The position numbers and the translations under genes are program-made. A DNA stretch of 64,000 bases. Origin: Pollenia angustigena. Taxonomy: Eukaryota > Arthropoda > Insecta > Diptera > Polleniidae. Location of the stretch: assembly GCA_930367215.1 (NCBI GenBank), contig OV884056.1:120402053-120466052 (forward strand), in the 5' to 3' direction. Positions 45,925-56,876 of this stretch are shown piece after piece (position 1 is the stretch's first letter; each line of letters opens with the position of its first letter). Under the pieces are notes generated by a model. It was not told where the DNA came from, did not search any database, and was given only the letters and a program-made list of their open reading frames with translations.

Positions 45925-47802
45925 TTACCGTGGTAGATCAAAGAGTCAGTCGTTAATAAAGGAATGCAATTTGTGTAAAATGACGAAATAATAATTGAAA
46001 AAAGAAGGGAGCAACATAGAACAAATATTTTAACAAAGTTAAAAAAAAAGGAAAAAATAAAAACACACACACAAATTTATAAACGTTTAAAAAATAAATA
46101 AAAGTACAGAATTAAATTTAGCTTCAAGTTGTAACATTCTGTAGTTAGCATTAGTGAAGAAAAAACTGAAATAAAACAACAAGTTTTTGCGAAATGTATG
46201 TAAAAGTGCAAAATTAAGAACTCTGCTAGTGAATAAAAATTGAAAAATAAGAATAATTAAACTAAAATGGTAAATTAAAAACAACAAAAAAAAAAAGGAA
46301 CCAAAAGAGATAAGGTTAAAGTAAAATGCAAGACATTTTAATATGTTTAAATAAAAATAACAAGTACAACTCGTAAACCAAGCAGCGACGGCGGCAGAGC
46401 CAAAAGAAAAAACACAGAAATGTTAACAAGTGTGAAAAAGTGCGTGTGTAAGAAGAGACATTTACCAAAAACTTAACATTCAGAAGACAATTTTTGAAAT
46501 AAATCAAAAAACAATTCTTAATGCTAAGCTAAGAGCAAATAATTGTACTTTGTCTTGAAAGTTATTGTTTAAAAGAGCAATAAACAAAATTAAAACAACC
46601 CTTATTTGGCGCATTCAATACTCGAAATTGTATTGTTTTTGATGATCGTATGGAAGTGTGTGGTCAGGCCTGCCATTTTTGCCGATTTATCGGCATTTTG
46701 CCGATTTTTTGCCCCTAAATTATCAAAGCGCCGATTTGCCGATTTTTGCTCCAAAAATGCCGATTTTTTGACTAACACGTAAAAGGCGATTACTTTCTGT
46801 TTGTTTGATAATAATACACTAACTTTAAGCGATACTGAAACAGTTGTAACATTGAAAAGAGGCAACTGTTATTAAGTCAGCGATTCTACTAATGAAAAAG
46901 GGGTTAGTTTTATTCAATATTAAATGCAGTGTTTGTAATGTGTGTTGGGTTAATACATTTTTATTTGAAAGATATTCCACTATGAAGAATTAAAGACCAA
47001 AGTTAAAAAAGAAATAATTTTTAACCCTAAAATAATTCAGTTAAAATTTCTTTTTCTATTAGGAAAATATAAAACACTTTATATTTGTGTTTAAAAATGG
47101 ATAGATAAATTGTACTTACAAAATAATAAAGGTAATATAAATTTGTATTCACTATCAATGAATATAATTTAAATAATAATTACTTTGATAATTAAATAAT
47201 TTCTTTTTTAAGATTATAACGCAATTGAGGACGATGTTAGTACATAAATTAAATAGCCAATTCGTATGTAAGGAAAATTAAATAAATTTGCAAACTTTTT
47301 TGCAAAAAATTTCAGATTTTATTTTTGCAAGTTATTCGTTTTTTAAAGATTATTTAAAAATTAATAATTTAAACTGTTTTGATATTAATATTAAAACGGA
47401 TTTAATAAAAATGTCAAACTCAAATATTTGTATAAAGAATATACTTAATTATAAGAAAGTTAATAAAAACTTTATATTTAACTACAATTTCTTTGTAAAA
47501 CGTTTATTTTGATTGATTCTTTTGAAATTTCATAAGTTATAAACATTAGATAATTCTGAATTGTTCTTATTTGTAAGTAAGAATAGGTTTTATTGTATTT
47601 AAAATAGTTTTTTTTATATTAAAGTGCCGATAATGCCGATTTTTTTTCAAAATATGCAAAACTTTGAATTTAAAGTTCAAACTTTTAAACATTGAAGAAA
47701 GGAGTTTTCTCTTTTAGAGAGTATGAGTAGTTAAGAGAGTGTGGTAGAGAGTCGCGACTGAGGGAACGAGGTCGTATTTGTTTGGAATATTAGTAGTTAT
47801 TA
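45925..47802. other. LTR element leader, first part
   Basis: Non-coding, A-rich. A block at about 46660-46765 contains five repeats of TTGCCGATTT/TGCCGATTTTT, and GTGCCGATAATGCCGATTTTTT recurs singly near 47625; these may be the two ends of an inserted element that I could not delimit. Confidence 0.45.
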
Positions 47803-49614
47803 CACGCAAAGAAAAAACATGGTTGATACAATCAGAATCGCAAACTATCATTAATGTTTGTGGTTATGATTGTGTCAAACACGTCTTAAGTAACAATATA
47901 TGTTCAGAATAATGTTATAGCTAATTATTGTCTCAAACATATTATTGTGTTCAGAAGAAAAACGCAAACGATTATTCAAACCATGTTTCTATATTTCCTA
48001 ACACCATGCAACATGTCTATTTTAACATGTTATATGGTTGTCACAATAAAACCAATAAAATATTTAATATCAAGAATATATTTTTTATTAAAAACACATA
48101 TATAATTCAAATACATATAAAGTATATACATATATTAAAAAATAACATTAAATACATAAATTTAGCACTTGTAAAAATAAAGTTAAGACAAACTTACTTT
48201 TTTTCTATTAAAAAATCCACTATTTTAATACACTCTGGAACACCAATTGAAATAATTTCCAAGACGGCTTCAATGTTGTAGGTTTTCTTGGCTGTTAGAA
48301 AGGCAACGTTATTGCATATTTATACTTGATTATAATTTTATATTAATAACTTACCTGTTTCAATAAACTAATTTATTTTGTAAGTTTCGCATCGCACACA
48401 GAAAAAATTATTTTTCCAATTCAAACAAAAAATTTGTAGAATCAAACAATTTTTTGTCTGAAATCGGTCCTATAAACAAATTTGCATATTCAAACAATTT
48501 ATTTGCATTTTGTTTATTGAAAAAAACACTGATTTTTTCAAACAAATAATTTAACTGAATCAAACAAAAAGTTTACTGAAATTCATATACTAAATTTCAA
48601 AATAAAAAAAAAAAAATTTTGCACAAGCAATGACGCGCACACAAGTAAGCACTGTATGAGAAGATGACGGCAGAGCAGAGCCGCCGGCTGACTTTGAGAC
48701 ACATTTTTTTTTTGTTGGAATAATTTTTGAACGAAGTCTTATTTATACACACAACACAATGTTTTCCTTTATCACTCTCTGTTGCTGTATCCTTTCCTTT
48801 GAAATGTAACCAACAACGGCAGCAGACCGACTCGATATGTTTTTCGCCATCATTCTATTTTTGTATTTGATGTATTTAACCAAACAGTTTTAAAAAATTG
48901 AAAACGGGATTTTGTTTCTTGTAATGTTGTTTCTGCTATTGTTTTTTTTATAGTTGCCCTTTTTTAAAGCGTCCAAAAATAGACTGTGTGTGTTTTTTGT
49001 TGTTGTTCTTATATTTGTTGGTTAAATAAAAATCAAACAAAAATATTGTTTGAATCAGTAAAAAAATTTATAGAAATTAAAAAAATTTTCAAACAAGCGT
49101 TTGTTTGAAAATAATTCGGCAATAATTTTTTCTGTGCAGCATGGCCTTTTTCTCCCGAAAAACTTCTTAATTATTTTGTAATCATCCATGTTGGCCGATT
49201 AACTGATGCTCGCGGACGGAAGAAATTTTGTTTCTTTATAAACACACACTGTTGGTTTTAACAATAAATGTTTGCTCATTTAGATAATGTATTTTAAAGC
49301 AAACAAAAATTATGGTATTAAACATACTTTTTGTGTGCAACTAGTATTATGATTTTAAATGTATAGTTGAAAATATATTTATTGTAGCAGCAAACATTTC
49401 CCACAATTTAATATGTTTCGCTAGATCAGAGTAACTTTTTAGGTGTAAAACACCATAAAATATGATTATACTGATTTTGAAAATGTTAAGGACAAAAAAT
49501 ATTTTTTAAAATTATATTAGGACTATAATAAAATTATTAGGGTAAACATATAAGGCAAATATGAATAAAAATGGTCGTAGTGACCACTCAGTAATCATAT
49601 TTTTTCTCTGCGTG
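47803..49614. mobile_element. 1.8-kb TIR element in the LTR element leader
   Basis: Left end TTACACGCAAAGAAAAAA (from 47800) and right end TTTTTTCTCTGCGTGTAA (to 49617) are inverted repeats; a TA duplication is possible but cannot be separated from the TIR. The interior has no convincing gene; the 117-codon frame at 47928-48281 is Ile/Lys/Asn-rich and unlike any protein I know. A second TIR element is nested at 48397-49136. Confidence 0.6.
48397..49136. mobile_element. 740-bp TIR element nested in the previous one
   Basis: Ends CACAGAAAAAATTATT and complement AATAATTTTTTCTGTG. Subterminal regions are rich in TTCAAACAA / TTGTTTGAA motifs on both sides (48418-48575 and 49020-49110), like binding-site repeats. 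Non-coding. Confidence 0.65.
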
Positions 49615-50114
49615 TAAGCTTGTAATAAATACAGAGAGTTTTGTGGTTATTTTCCAAACAAAAACGACAAGTTATATTGCTGAGGGCAGAGTTTTGTCAA
49701 AATAATTGATAAGTTGTTGTTATTGTTTTATGAAAAAGGGAATTAGTGTTGTATACATTTATTTCGCATGGTGTACATATATACATAGTTGAAGGTTATA
49801 GGCAGTGGCGTATCATAGAGGGAAACTTAGCAAGCGGAGAGGTACTCGAAATTAGTATACGACTAGTTGAGAATATTATTATAAATTTATGAAATTTTTA
49901 GATAAAGTTAAATTAAATATTGAAATTATAATCTTATAAATTTAATTAAATATTGAAATTATCTTTAGTTTGAATTTTTTGAATTAAAAACCGGATAGGT
50001 AGTACCTATTATATACATTTGAATAAATCAGATATTTTTATATATTGCATTTGGAAAATATAATTTATTTTTCTAAAAGCGAGCGCAACTGAGGGCGCTA
50101 ATTAATAGCTCGAA
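49615..50114. other. LTR element leader, last part
   Basis: Non-coding sequence up to the gag start, including a 35-40-bp direct repeat near 49905-49965 (AAATTAAATATTGAAATTAT). No gene. Confidence 0.45.
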
Positions 50115-51416
50115 ATGGAGCTACACGAGATACTTGTATTAAACGTGGATGAATTGAAGACGAGCGCGGACGCTCTAGGGCTAGAGACAGTAGGGACCAA
50201 GACGGACTTGCAGGAAAGACTTATCCGACATTTTAGTGCCCGAAACGATGCTGGGGGAGGTTCGGAGTTTGCTGACGCGTCTTCTGCAGTACAAGAAATA
50301 ACTTCCGAAGTTACACGATTCACGTTAAGAGATATTGAAGACTCAATAGCAAAATTTTCGGGTGAAGACACCCTGGAGGTAGATGTGTGGTTGCAGGAGT
50401 TTGAAGACTGTGCACACGTAGTGGGGTGGAACGAGTTACAACTATATATCTATGCCAAGCAGCTTTTGACGGGTGCAGCCAAGATCTTCATTAGAAGCCA
50501 ATCTGGTGTAAGGGACTGGGGTGCTCTCAAGGCAGTTTTGCGTAGGGAATTTGGCGGAAAACCATCAGCAGTATCCGTTCACAAGATGCTAAAAAACAGA
50601 CGAAAGCGGGCAAATGAATCGTATCGTCAGTACTTGTACTCCCTGATGGAGATAAGTAGCCCAATTAATTTGGACGAAGCCAGTATAATAGAATACTTCA
50701 TAGAGGGGATCCCCGGAAACATGTCTAATAAAGCTGTTTTGTATCAGGCCCGCACCCTGAATGACCTCAAAGAAAAATTAGTCGTTTACGAAAAAATTTC
50801 GGGGGCAGTGAAATTCCCAGGTTTCACGGGTGGTAAAAAATCATCGGATAAAGACCCATCAGAACCTCGAGGGGACGTGCGACGAAGTTTTAAATGGGGT
50901 ATGGAAGGCCATATTGCCAAAGATTGTAAGAGGGGAGAAGCGAAATGCTTCAAGTGTAAGAAAACTGGTCACAAATTTTTTAATTGTCCTACCCTGAAGA
51001 AGGAGACCACATCAAATGACACAAAACCAAATGTACTAACGCTAACTGATGATGCCCCTTCTCCCGCTAGAAGAATTTTTAAAGATAAAGTTGTTTTTGG
51101 AAAGACTGTTTCCGCAATTGTTGATACAGGTAGCGATATTTCTATCATACGATATGATACACTTTTAAGTCTAACAGATGCACCGCTAGAACCAGTTGAA
51201 AAAAAATTAATCGGCATTGGAGGGAAAAGCATTACAACCATGGGTTGCCTCAAAATCCGAGCTCAACTGGATGGTATCGAGATGTACATAGATTTTTATG
51301 TTGCCAAAGAAAGAGATATTTTGTATTCCATAGTCATCGGAAATGACATTTTAAATAAGGTTGACCTAATGGTTGACGAAAAGGGAGCCAGGTTTAGAAC
51401 CAGAATCCCTAGTTAG
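50115..51416 (+). CDS. gag: Gag-protease polyprotein of the LTR element
   Basis: Open for 433 codons from the first ATG after the leader. Residues about 10-40 (VDELKTSADALGLETVGTK and the following DLQERLIRHF) have the spacing of a SAP domain, a DNA/chromatin-binding helix pair found in some insect gypsy Gags. Residues about 70-230 match the Ty3/gypsy capsid-type helical region (VWLQEFEDCAHVVGW, then a LLTGAAKIFI stretch). Two zinc-knuckle positions follow at about 257-292: the second (CFKCKKTGHKFFNC) is intact, the first (SFKWGMEGHIAKDC) has lost two of its Cys. The aspartic protease follows in the same frame with VDTGSDIS at about 336 and IGNDIL at about 408. The frame ends at a TAG; pol starts in the -1 frame within a few bases. 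Assigned by motifs; no search was run. Confidence 0.9.
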   Translation: MELHEILVLNVDELKTSADALGLETVGTKTDLQERLIRHFSARNDAGGGSEFADASSAVQEITSEVTRFTLRDIEDSIAKFSGEDTLEVDVWLQEFEDCAHVVGWNELQLYIYAKQLLTGAAKIFIRSQSGVRDWGALKAVLRREFGGKPSAVSVHKMLKNRRKRANESYRQYLYSLMEISSPINLDEASIIEYFIEGIPGNMSNKAVLYQARTLNDLKEKLVVYEKISGAVKFPGFTGGKKSSDKDPSEPRGDVRRSFKWGMEGHIAKDCKRGEAKCFKCKKTGHKFFNCPTLKKETTSNDTKPNVLTLTDDAPSPARRIFKDKVVFGKTVSAIVDTGSDISIIRYDTLLSLTDAPLEPVEKKLIGIGGKSITTMGCLKIRAQLDGIEMYIDFYVAKERDILYSIVIGNDILNKVDLMVDEKGARFRTRIPS

Positions 51417-54193
51417 CAATAAGTGAATCGGGTGATGAATCTGTTTTATTTACCGAAGAATTAGACACCTATGCCTCGCCACAGTCAGACGTTAACCAAA
51501 TCACCGAACTTAAAGAAGAGTTTTCCGACATCGTTTACTCGCTCGCAGAATCCTTGAATGAGTCTATTGATTTACCTTGGAAAACTTAAATGAGGCTTAC
51601 CGAGCTGAAATCAGATCGGCTGTGGATAGTTATATCCCTATGAAACCAACCAAATACGTAGTAGAAATGAAGATCGTATTATCAGATGACACCCCGGTAG
51701 CGTGCAGACCCAGGAGAACATCTTATGCAGACCAACAAATTATTGAAAACCAGATCAAAGAGTGGCTAGAAGAGGGAGTCATTCGTCCTAGTTTTTCGGA
51801 ATACTCCTCACCTGTGGTATTGGCATCAAAAAAAGACGGTACGAAAAGACTCTGCTGTGACTATAGGCGCTTGAACTATTCCGGAATAACTTTCCGATGG
51901 CCATTGTCGATGATGTCGTACAACGGTTACAAGAGGCAAAAGTTTTTACGACCCTTGACCTAAGGAACGGATTCCTACACGTTCCAATAGTGGAAGAGTC
52001 GCGTAAATATATGTCTTTTGTCACACAAAACGGTCAATATGAATTTCAGTTCGTGCCATTTGGAATAAGCAATTCACCAGCTGTTTTTTGTCGATTTATA
52101 TCGGCCGTGTTCCACGATTTGATCAGAGATGGTACTATTGTTGTCTATATGGACGATATAGTTATATTGTCACGCGATGAAAACGAGGGTATTAGTAATC
52201 TGCGCCGAGTATTAGAAGTTGCAGCATTAAATGGGCTCCGGTTCAATTGGAGCAAGTGCCAGTTTTTGCAAACAAAAATTCAGTTCTTAGGGTACATCGT
52301 TGAAAATTCATCAATATCACCGTCAGAGGAGAAGTGCTCAGCCATCAGAAAATTTCCGATACCAACTAACGCTAAAGCCTTACAGCGATTTTTGGGTCTA
52401 ACGTCATTTTTCCGCCGTTTTATTCAAGATTACGCCAGGATCGCCAAACCACTGTCGGATCTGTTGAAGAAGGGCGCACAATTTAAAATGGGTGACCAGG
52501 AGTTAATAGGGATACAACAGTTAAAATCGGTTTTGACAAGCGATTCGGTCTTGAGATTATATAACCCAAAGGCCGAAACTGAAATCCACACAGACGCAAG
52601 TAAATATGGGTATGGAGCGATGCTCGTGCAGAAAGACTCAGAAGACTCGAAATCACCCGGTAGAATACATGAGCAGAAAAACCACGTCGTCCGAGGAAAA
52701 GTACCATTCGTACGAACTAGAAGTGTTGGCCATAGTAGAAGCTCTTAAGAAGTGGAGGGTATACGTTTTGGGCATCAAATTCAAAATAGTTACCGACTGT
52801 AACGCATTTGCCATGACCATGCGTAAAGACGATGTTCCGGTCAGAGTTTCAAGGTGGGCGTTATTCCTCCAAGAATTTGACTATTCAATTGAGCACCGAT
52901 CTGGCAACCGAATGAAGCACGTAGACGCGCTTAGTCGAGTGGCATGCCTAATGATTCAAGATTCACTACAACATCGCATAAGAGAGGCGCAACAAGACGA
53001 CGATTGGATAAAAGCTGTCTGCAAAGTACTTGAAACAGGCTCGTATGGTGATTACTATGTAAAATATGGTATTTTACACAAAGACCCCGGCAGGGATTTA
53101 ATCGTTATACCTTCTGAAATGGAAAAAGAGGTAAATGAGATGGCACACCGCCAAAGGCATTTTTCCACAAGGAAAACAAAGGAGCTGGTTGAGAGACAGT
53201 TTTATATCCCAAAGTTAGAAATCAAAACGGAATCAGTGGTAAGAAGCTGTGTAGAATGCATCATAACGGAAGCCAAAACTAGGAAGAAAGAAGGTATGCT
53301 CGCCCCGATCGACAAATCGGATAAACCTTTTGTTACATACCACATTGATCATGTAGGACCAATGGAAGCTACACAAAAAATGTATAACCATATATTCGTA
53401 GTCGTTGATGCCTTCACAAAGTTTGTCTGGTTGTACCCAACCAAAAGCACTGGTTGTAAGGAAGTGGTAGAAAAATTTAAGACGACAATCAGCAGTATTT
53501 GGTAACCCGCAGCGAATCGTATCCGATAGAGGAACCGCCTTCCCGTCGAAGGAGTTCGCAGAATATTGCAAAGATGAGGAGATAGAGCATCTACTAATTG
53601 CCACAGGAGTTCCGAGGGAAAATGGGCAAGTCGAACGCATCAACCGTATAATCGTGTCCATGTTAACCAAAATGTGTGCCGAGAAGCCCAATCATTGGTA
53701 TAGGTACGTAGACAAGGTTCAGCAAATAATAAACAACAGTCCATCGAGAAGCACCCAACGTACACCATTCCAGTTAATGACAGGCATAAGTATGCGAACG
53801 GGAGAAAATCCGCAACTAAGTCAAATTCTCCATGAGTTTTCGATAGACGAGCTGCAAAACGAAAGAGACCTAATTCGACAGGAAGCACGAAAAAGCATAG
53901 TGAAAATACAAGCCGAAAACAGCAAAACGTTTAATAAAAATAGAGTACCAGCGCCGGAATACAAGGTAGGAGACTTGGCCGTCGTTAAGCGTACCCATTT
54001 TGGTGTTGTCATGAAGTTACGACCAAAGTTTTTAGGTCCGTACAAGATCTTAGCCAAACTAAACCATGACCGATACGAAGTAGAAAAAATTGGTGAAGGA
54101 GAAGGTACAAGAAAATTTTTCACTGTGGTTGAACATATGAAGCCGTGGAGTCAGGCTTCGGGACGAAGCCAGTGTCAGGAGGGCCGAATGTAG
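51413..54193 (+). pseudogene. pol: Pol (RT, RNase H, integrase) of the LTR element, frameshifted
   Basis: Pol is spread over five plus-strand pieces in changing frames: 51413-51588, 51577-51963, 51897-52748, 52606-53505 and 53500-54193. RT features: YRRLN near 51875, LDLRNGFLHVPI near 51960, the catalytic YMDD near 52147-52158. RNase H follows with TDASKYGYGAML (near 52589) and VTDCNAF (near 52790). Integrase has an His/Cys finger (HRQRHF to SCVECI, about 53146-53262), the catalytic Asp residues in HIDHVGP (near 53344) and SDRGTAF (near 53522), the Glu in NGQVER (near 53620), and a GPY/F-type motif KFLGPYKI near 54030. All catalytic residues seem present; the frame breaks near 51580, 51885, 52640-52690 and 53505 are what disables it. 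These could be real mutations or assembly indels. Confidence 0.9.
54177..54188 (+). promoter_or_regulatory. Polypurine tract
   Basis: AGGAGGGCCGAA lies directly before the 3' LTR; only partly purine, but in the right place for plus-strand priming. Confidence 0.6.
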
Positions 54194-54586
54194 GATGGAC
54201 AGTCGGACCACTGTGCAAGCGACATAACGGACCAAACATCACGCCACTTTGGACAAGCAAGGGCATTGTACATTTATTTGTATATTGATGAATAAATAAG
54301 ATCTGACATACTGTAACGGACTGGAATTCTGCGACATTACATTGACTGACAGAACAAAAAGAGGACAAACAAGAGGTTAGAGGACAGTATTCGTCTAGCC
54401 GTCAAGCCGCGAAGTTGTACTCGTTTACGTAAACTAAATACCCGTACTGAACTGTGTAGTATTATAAATCAAATTAGTGAACATATTGTTAAAAATTAAT
54501 GAATTGTAAATTAAAACCAAATGAACTTTAAATAAATAATAAAAGTGAATTAAACAAACCAACCGCGTTGTGTTTTAATTCCTACA
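54189..54586 (+). repeat. 3' LTR
   Basis: TGTAGG...CCTACA, nearly identical to 45508-45904. The integrase frame ends at the first bases of this LTR. Confidence 0.95.
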
Positions 54587-54872
54587 CATATTTATGAATT
54601 GTTTTTTTTTTTTGCTTGCTCGTTTTAGTTCAAGAATTGTTATGTTTGGTATGTTATTATTTTTTTTTTACTTAAACACTCCAAATAATAAGCAATTAAT
54701 GCATTTTTATATATTGAAATTACTTAATTTATAAAAAACTTTATTTATCGGTTAACTGATGAAAAATAAAATTAACCGATTATTAACCGATTAAGCCAAA
54801 ACCTCGGTTAATTAATCGAGCGATTAACCGATTAAAGCAAAAGGTCGATTAAATGAATACCCTAGTTCGGAC

Positions 54873-54920
54873 GTTCCAAGTTCCAATCATTATCCGTTGT
54901 TTGAAGCCGTAAGTCGTCAT
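54873..54920 (-). pseudogene. RTE-like ORF, first codons (upstream piece)
   Basis: The ORF probably starts at the ATG at 54920 (minus strand) and reads into the conserved RTE endonuclease opening IGTWNVRT, where it is cut at 54873 by the hAT-like insertion. It continues at 42714. The leader between 54921 and 55117 contains no long frame. Confidence 0.75.
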
Positions 54921-55132
54921 CGTGTTAGGGGAGTTGTTACTTAAATTTGTTGGTGTTTCAGTAATAATTTGTTTTTTATGAGTATGAGTTATTAGCACAT
55001 CGCTCAACCTGTTTATGGGTCAGGGAACCCGGTTTATTTATAAACTTCGCATTGGTTATTTAATGGCGCCAACTATTCGCCATGAGGATTAAAGCCTCAT
55101 TGACACTCAGAATTTTAAGAAAATGCTTATTA

Positions 55133-56388
55133 AGTGTTATTAATAAAAATATAAAAGTTACTTAGACCTTTAGTCCGTTGTAGTAAAACAGACCTAAGTC
55201 TCTGGCAAAAATCAAATCTATAGCCTTCATACTGATAGAAATTTTGTGGTATCAGGTATCATGAATTATGTAGAAATATATAATTAAAAGAGTAAGGGTT
55301 TATATAAATAAGTACAGTTTGCGATTTTTTGAGGTTTTAACCGTATATTGTATGATATTCTATAAGTTGTTATGGAATGGTATTATAATGAATGATATGA
55401 CATTATATGGTATGTATGGTTATTAAACTAGAAAAAATATAAAGCGGTAATAATGAGAAAAAATCTGTTATCTTTAAATTGATAACTGATAACTATAAGC
55501 TTATAGAATGGTAATTTTGCCATTAAGTATTCAAAAACCATATGCTATTCTTTTTTTATATCATTTCTATTGATTTTGTAATATGTATGTAAGATTTTAT
55601 TTTTCAATATCATTTCATATCATATTCTGATGGTATAGTCGACTTCAATGTTATACTATATATAAACTTTTACTAAGTGTTATCAAAACAATGTACAAAC
55701 CATTTGTTATGGTTAATAAAATAGAAATTTTATTGTGTTAGCATGTATAAGATATAAATATATACTGTATGAACTGAATCATAAGCATAGATTGAACTAA
55801 ATTCTTCATTAAACTGACATTGTAGAGTATCAAACTATAGAAAATATCTTCATTAAACTGATATTAAAGAGTACCAAACTGACATTGTAGAGTGTCAATC
55901 TATAGCAAAATTCTTCGTTCAACTGACATTGTGGAGTGCCAAGCTAAAAAAAAAACATTAAAGGAGATAAACTGAGAGTAACAGTTAAGCTATATGCAAA
56001 TGCTTATTAAGTGTTATCAATAAAAATTATATATATAATTTCCTTTAACTCTGCGTGGAGCGTAGGGCCATAAGGAAAGATCGATAGTTGTTTCTATTTC
56101 TTGATAATTGTTTTAGTTTACTCCAGGATTTCTTCTGGATAATTTCATAGTTGGTATTGCATCGCCATGTTGTTTGACTTAATTAATTAACCGATCAATA
56201 GTTACTTAGAACTACAGTCCGTTGTAGTGAAACAGACCAGAGTCTCTGGTGATAATCAAATCTGCAACCTTCATACTGATAGACTACCTCACTGCCCACA
56301 AACCTACCGAAGCACCCAAAGCAATAAATTTATAATTTTATTTAAGACTTACAAAATATAAAATAACAACTCCTTCTATTTATAATAT
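55133..56388. repeat. AT-rich repeat, right part, with a second LINE tail
   Basis: Continues the repeat cut at 39805. Two related units are visible: the segments ATGCTTATTAAGTGTTAT followed later by AGTCCGTTGTAGT.AAACAGACC occur at 55124-55200 and at 55990-56240. In the second unit about 150 bp are inserted (about 56048-56185, GCGTGGAGCGTAGGGCC and following), which resemble an RTE-like 3' tail. Between them lies the AT-rich block shared with 39172-39805. No gene; the last bases (56385-56388) are the left duplication of the solo LTR. Confidence 0.6.
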
Positions 56389-56455
56389 TGTTACGAAAGT
56401 AACTTTAGTTAAGAATTAGTTGTAATTATTGGTTATGAATTAGATTAATTTATAA

Positions 56456-56876
56456 CACTGCTTTACAAATTTTTAATTTGGAAAATTGCCAAGAACGCCA
56501 AGTGCGTAGATAAGTTAACTTTGACCTCCTGAACACGAAAAACGCTGTAATTATTTTTTCATTAGTTAAGTTTTTTAGATAACGGTACTTTTGTGTTTTT
56601 CGGTGTATGGTCCCACTCAAACCCTTGTGGAGCCCAACCGAAAAGTCCGATCGAGATAAATGGCATATCGTTGGAAAGGCAACTGAATGCCTCGGACTTT
56701 TCGGTTGGGCTCCACAAGGGTTTGAGTGGGACCATACACCGAAAAACACAAAAGTACCGTTATCTAAAAAACTTAACTAATGAAAAAAAAATTACAGCGT
56801 TTTTCGTGTTCAGGAGGTCAAAGTTAACTTATCTAGGCACGTGGCGTTCTTGGTAATTTTTGGCTGTAAACCAGTG
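56456..56876. mobile_element. 421-bp near-perfect hairpin MITE, TAA duplication
   Basis: Arms 56456-about 56648 and about 56693-56876 are inverted copies with very few mismatches, separated by a ~44-base spacer. Ends CACTGCTTTACA / complement of CACTGGTTTACA, flanked by TAA (56453-56455, 56877-56879). The two mirror-image frames of 87-99 codons on opposite strands (sharing MFFGVWSHSNPCG) result from the palindrome and are not genes. PIF/Harbinger-like target site. Confidence 0.9.

Larger units (their letters stand above)
45508..54586 (+). mobile_element. Ty3/gypsy-type LTR retrotransposon, inactive
   Basis: Two LTRs of 397 and 398 bp, a primer-binding site, gag with protease, RT, RNase H and integrase in Ty3/gypsy order, a purine-rich tract, and the 4-bp target duplication CATA (45504-45507, 54587-54590). 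No envelope-like frame follows integrase: the pol end almost meets the right LTR. The LTRs differ at about five substitutions and one indel by eye (roughly 98.5% identity), so the insertion is fairly recent. Pol is nevertheless broken by several frameshifts. The 4.2-kb leader is unusually long because of nested elements. Confidence 0.95.
42715..54864. mobile_element. hAT-like element, 12.15 kb with nested insertions
   Basis: Ends TAGGGTATTCATTCGGTT (42715) and the complement of TAGGGTATTCATTTAATCG (to 54864), flanked by GTTCGGAC on both sides (42707-42714, 54865-54872). The first and last ~130 bp are crowded with TTAACCG/CGGTTAA and CGATTAA motifs, resembling the subterminal transposase-binding repeats known in hAT elements. 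No transposase is visible. Most of the length is the LTR element at 45508-54586 and the TIR element at 42898-44400; what remains is about 1.5 kb. Confidence 0.8.
39806..55117 (-). mobile_element. RTE-like LINE, full length, with 12-kb insertion
   Basis: The 15-bp target duplication AGAAAATGCTTATTA flanks it perfectly (39791-39805 and 55118-55132). Removing the hAT-like insertion (42715-54864 plus one 8-bp duplication) leaves about 3.15 kb, the usual size for RTE elements, with one ORF encoding endonuclease then RT. The 3' end at 39806 is a short ATT/TATT repeat, also typical. Several frameshifts show it is inactive. Confidence 0.85.

Noticed and set aside
47928..48281. 117-codon frame in the LTR element leader
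   Set aside because: Ile/Lys/Asn-rich composition expected from AT-rich DNA; lies inside a non-coding TIR element.
50102..50371. Antisense frame over gag
   Set aside because: Shadow of the gag coding sequence; Ser-rich translation typical of the complement strand.
45448..54368. Identical small minus-strand frames at 45448-45687 and 54120-54368
   Set aside because: They are the complement of the two LTRs; no evidence for a gene.
56450..56856. Two open frames of 87-99 codons on opposite strands with the same N-terminal peptide
   Set aside because: The identity is a consequence of the near-perfect palindrome of the hairpin MITE.
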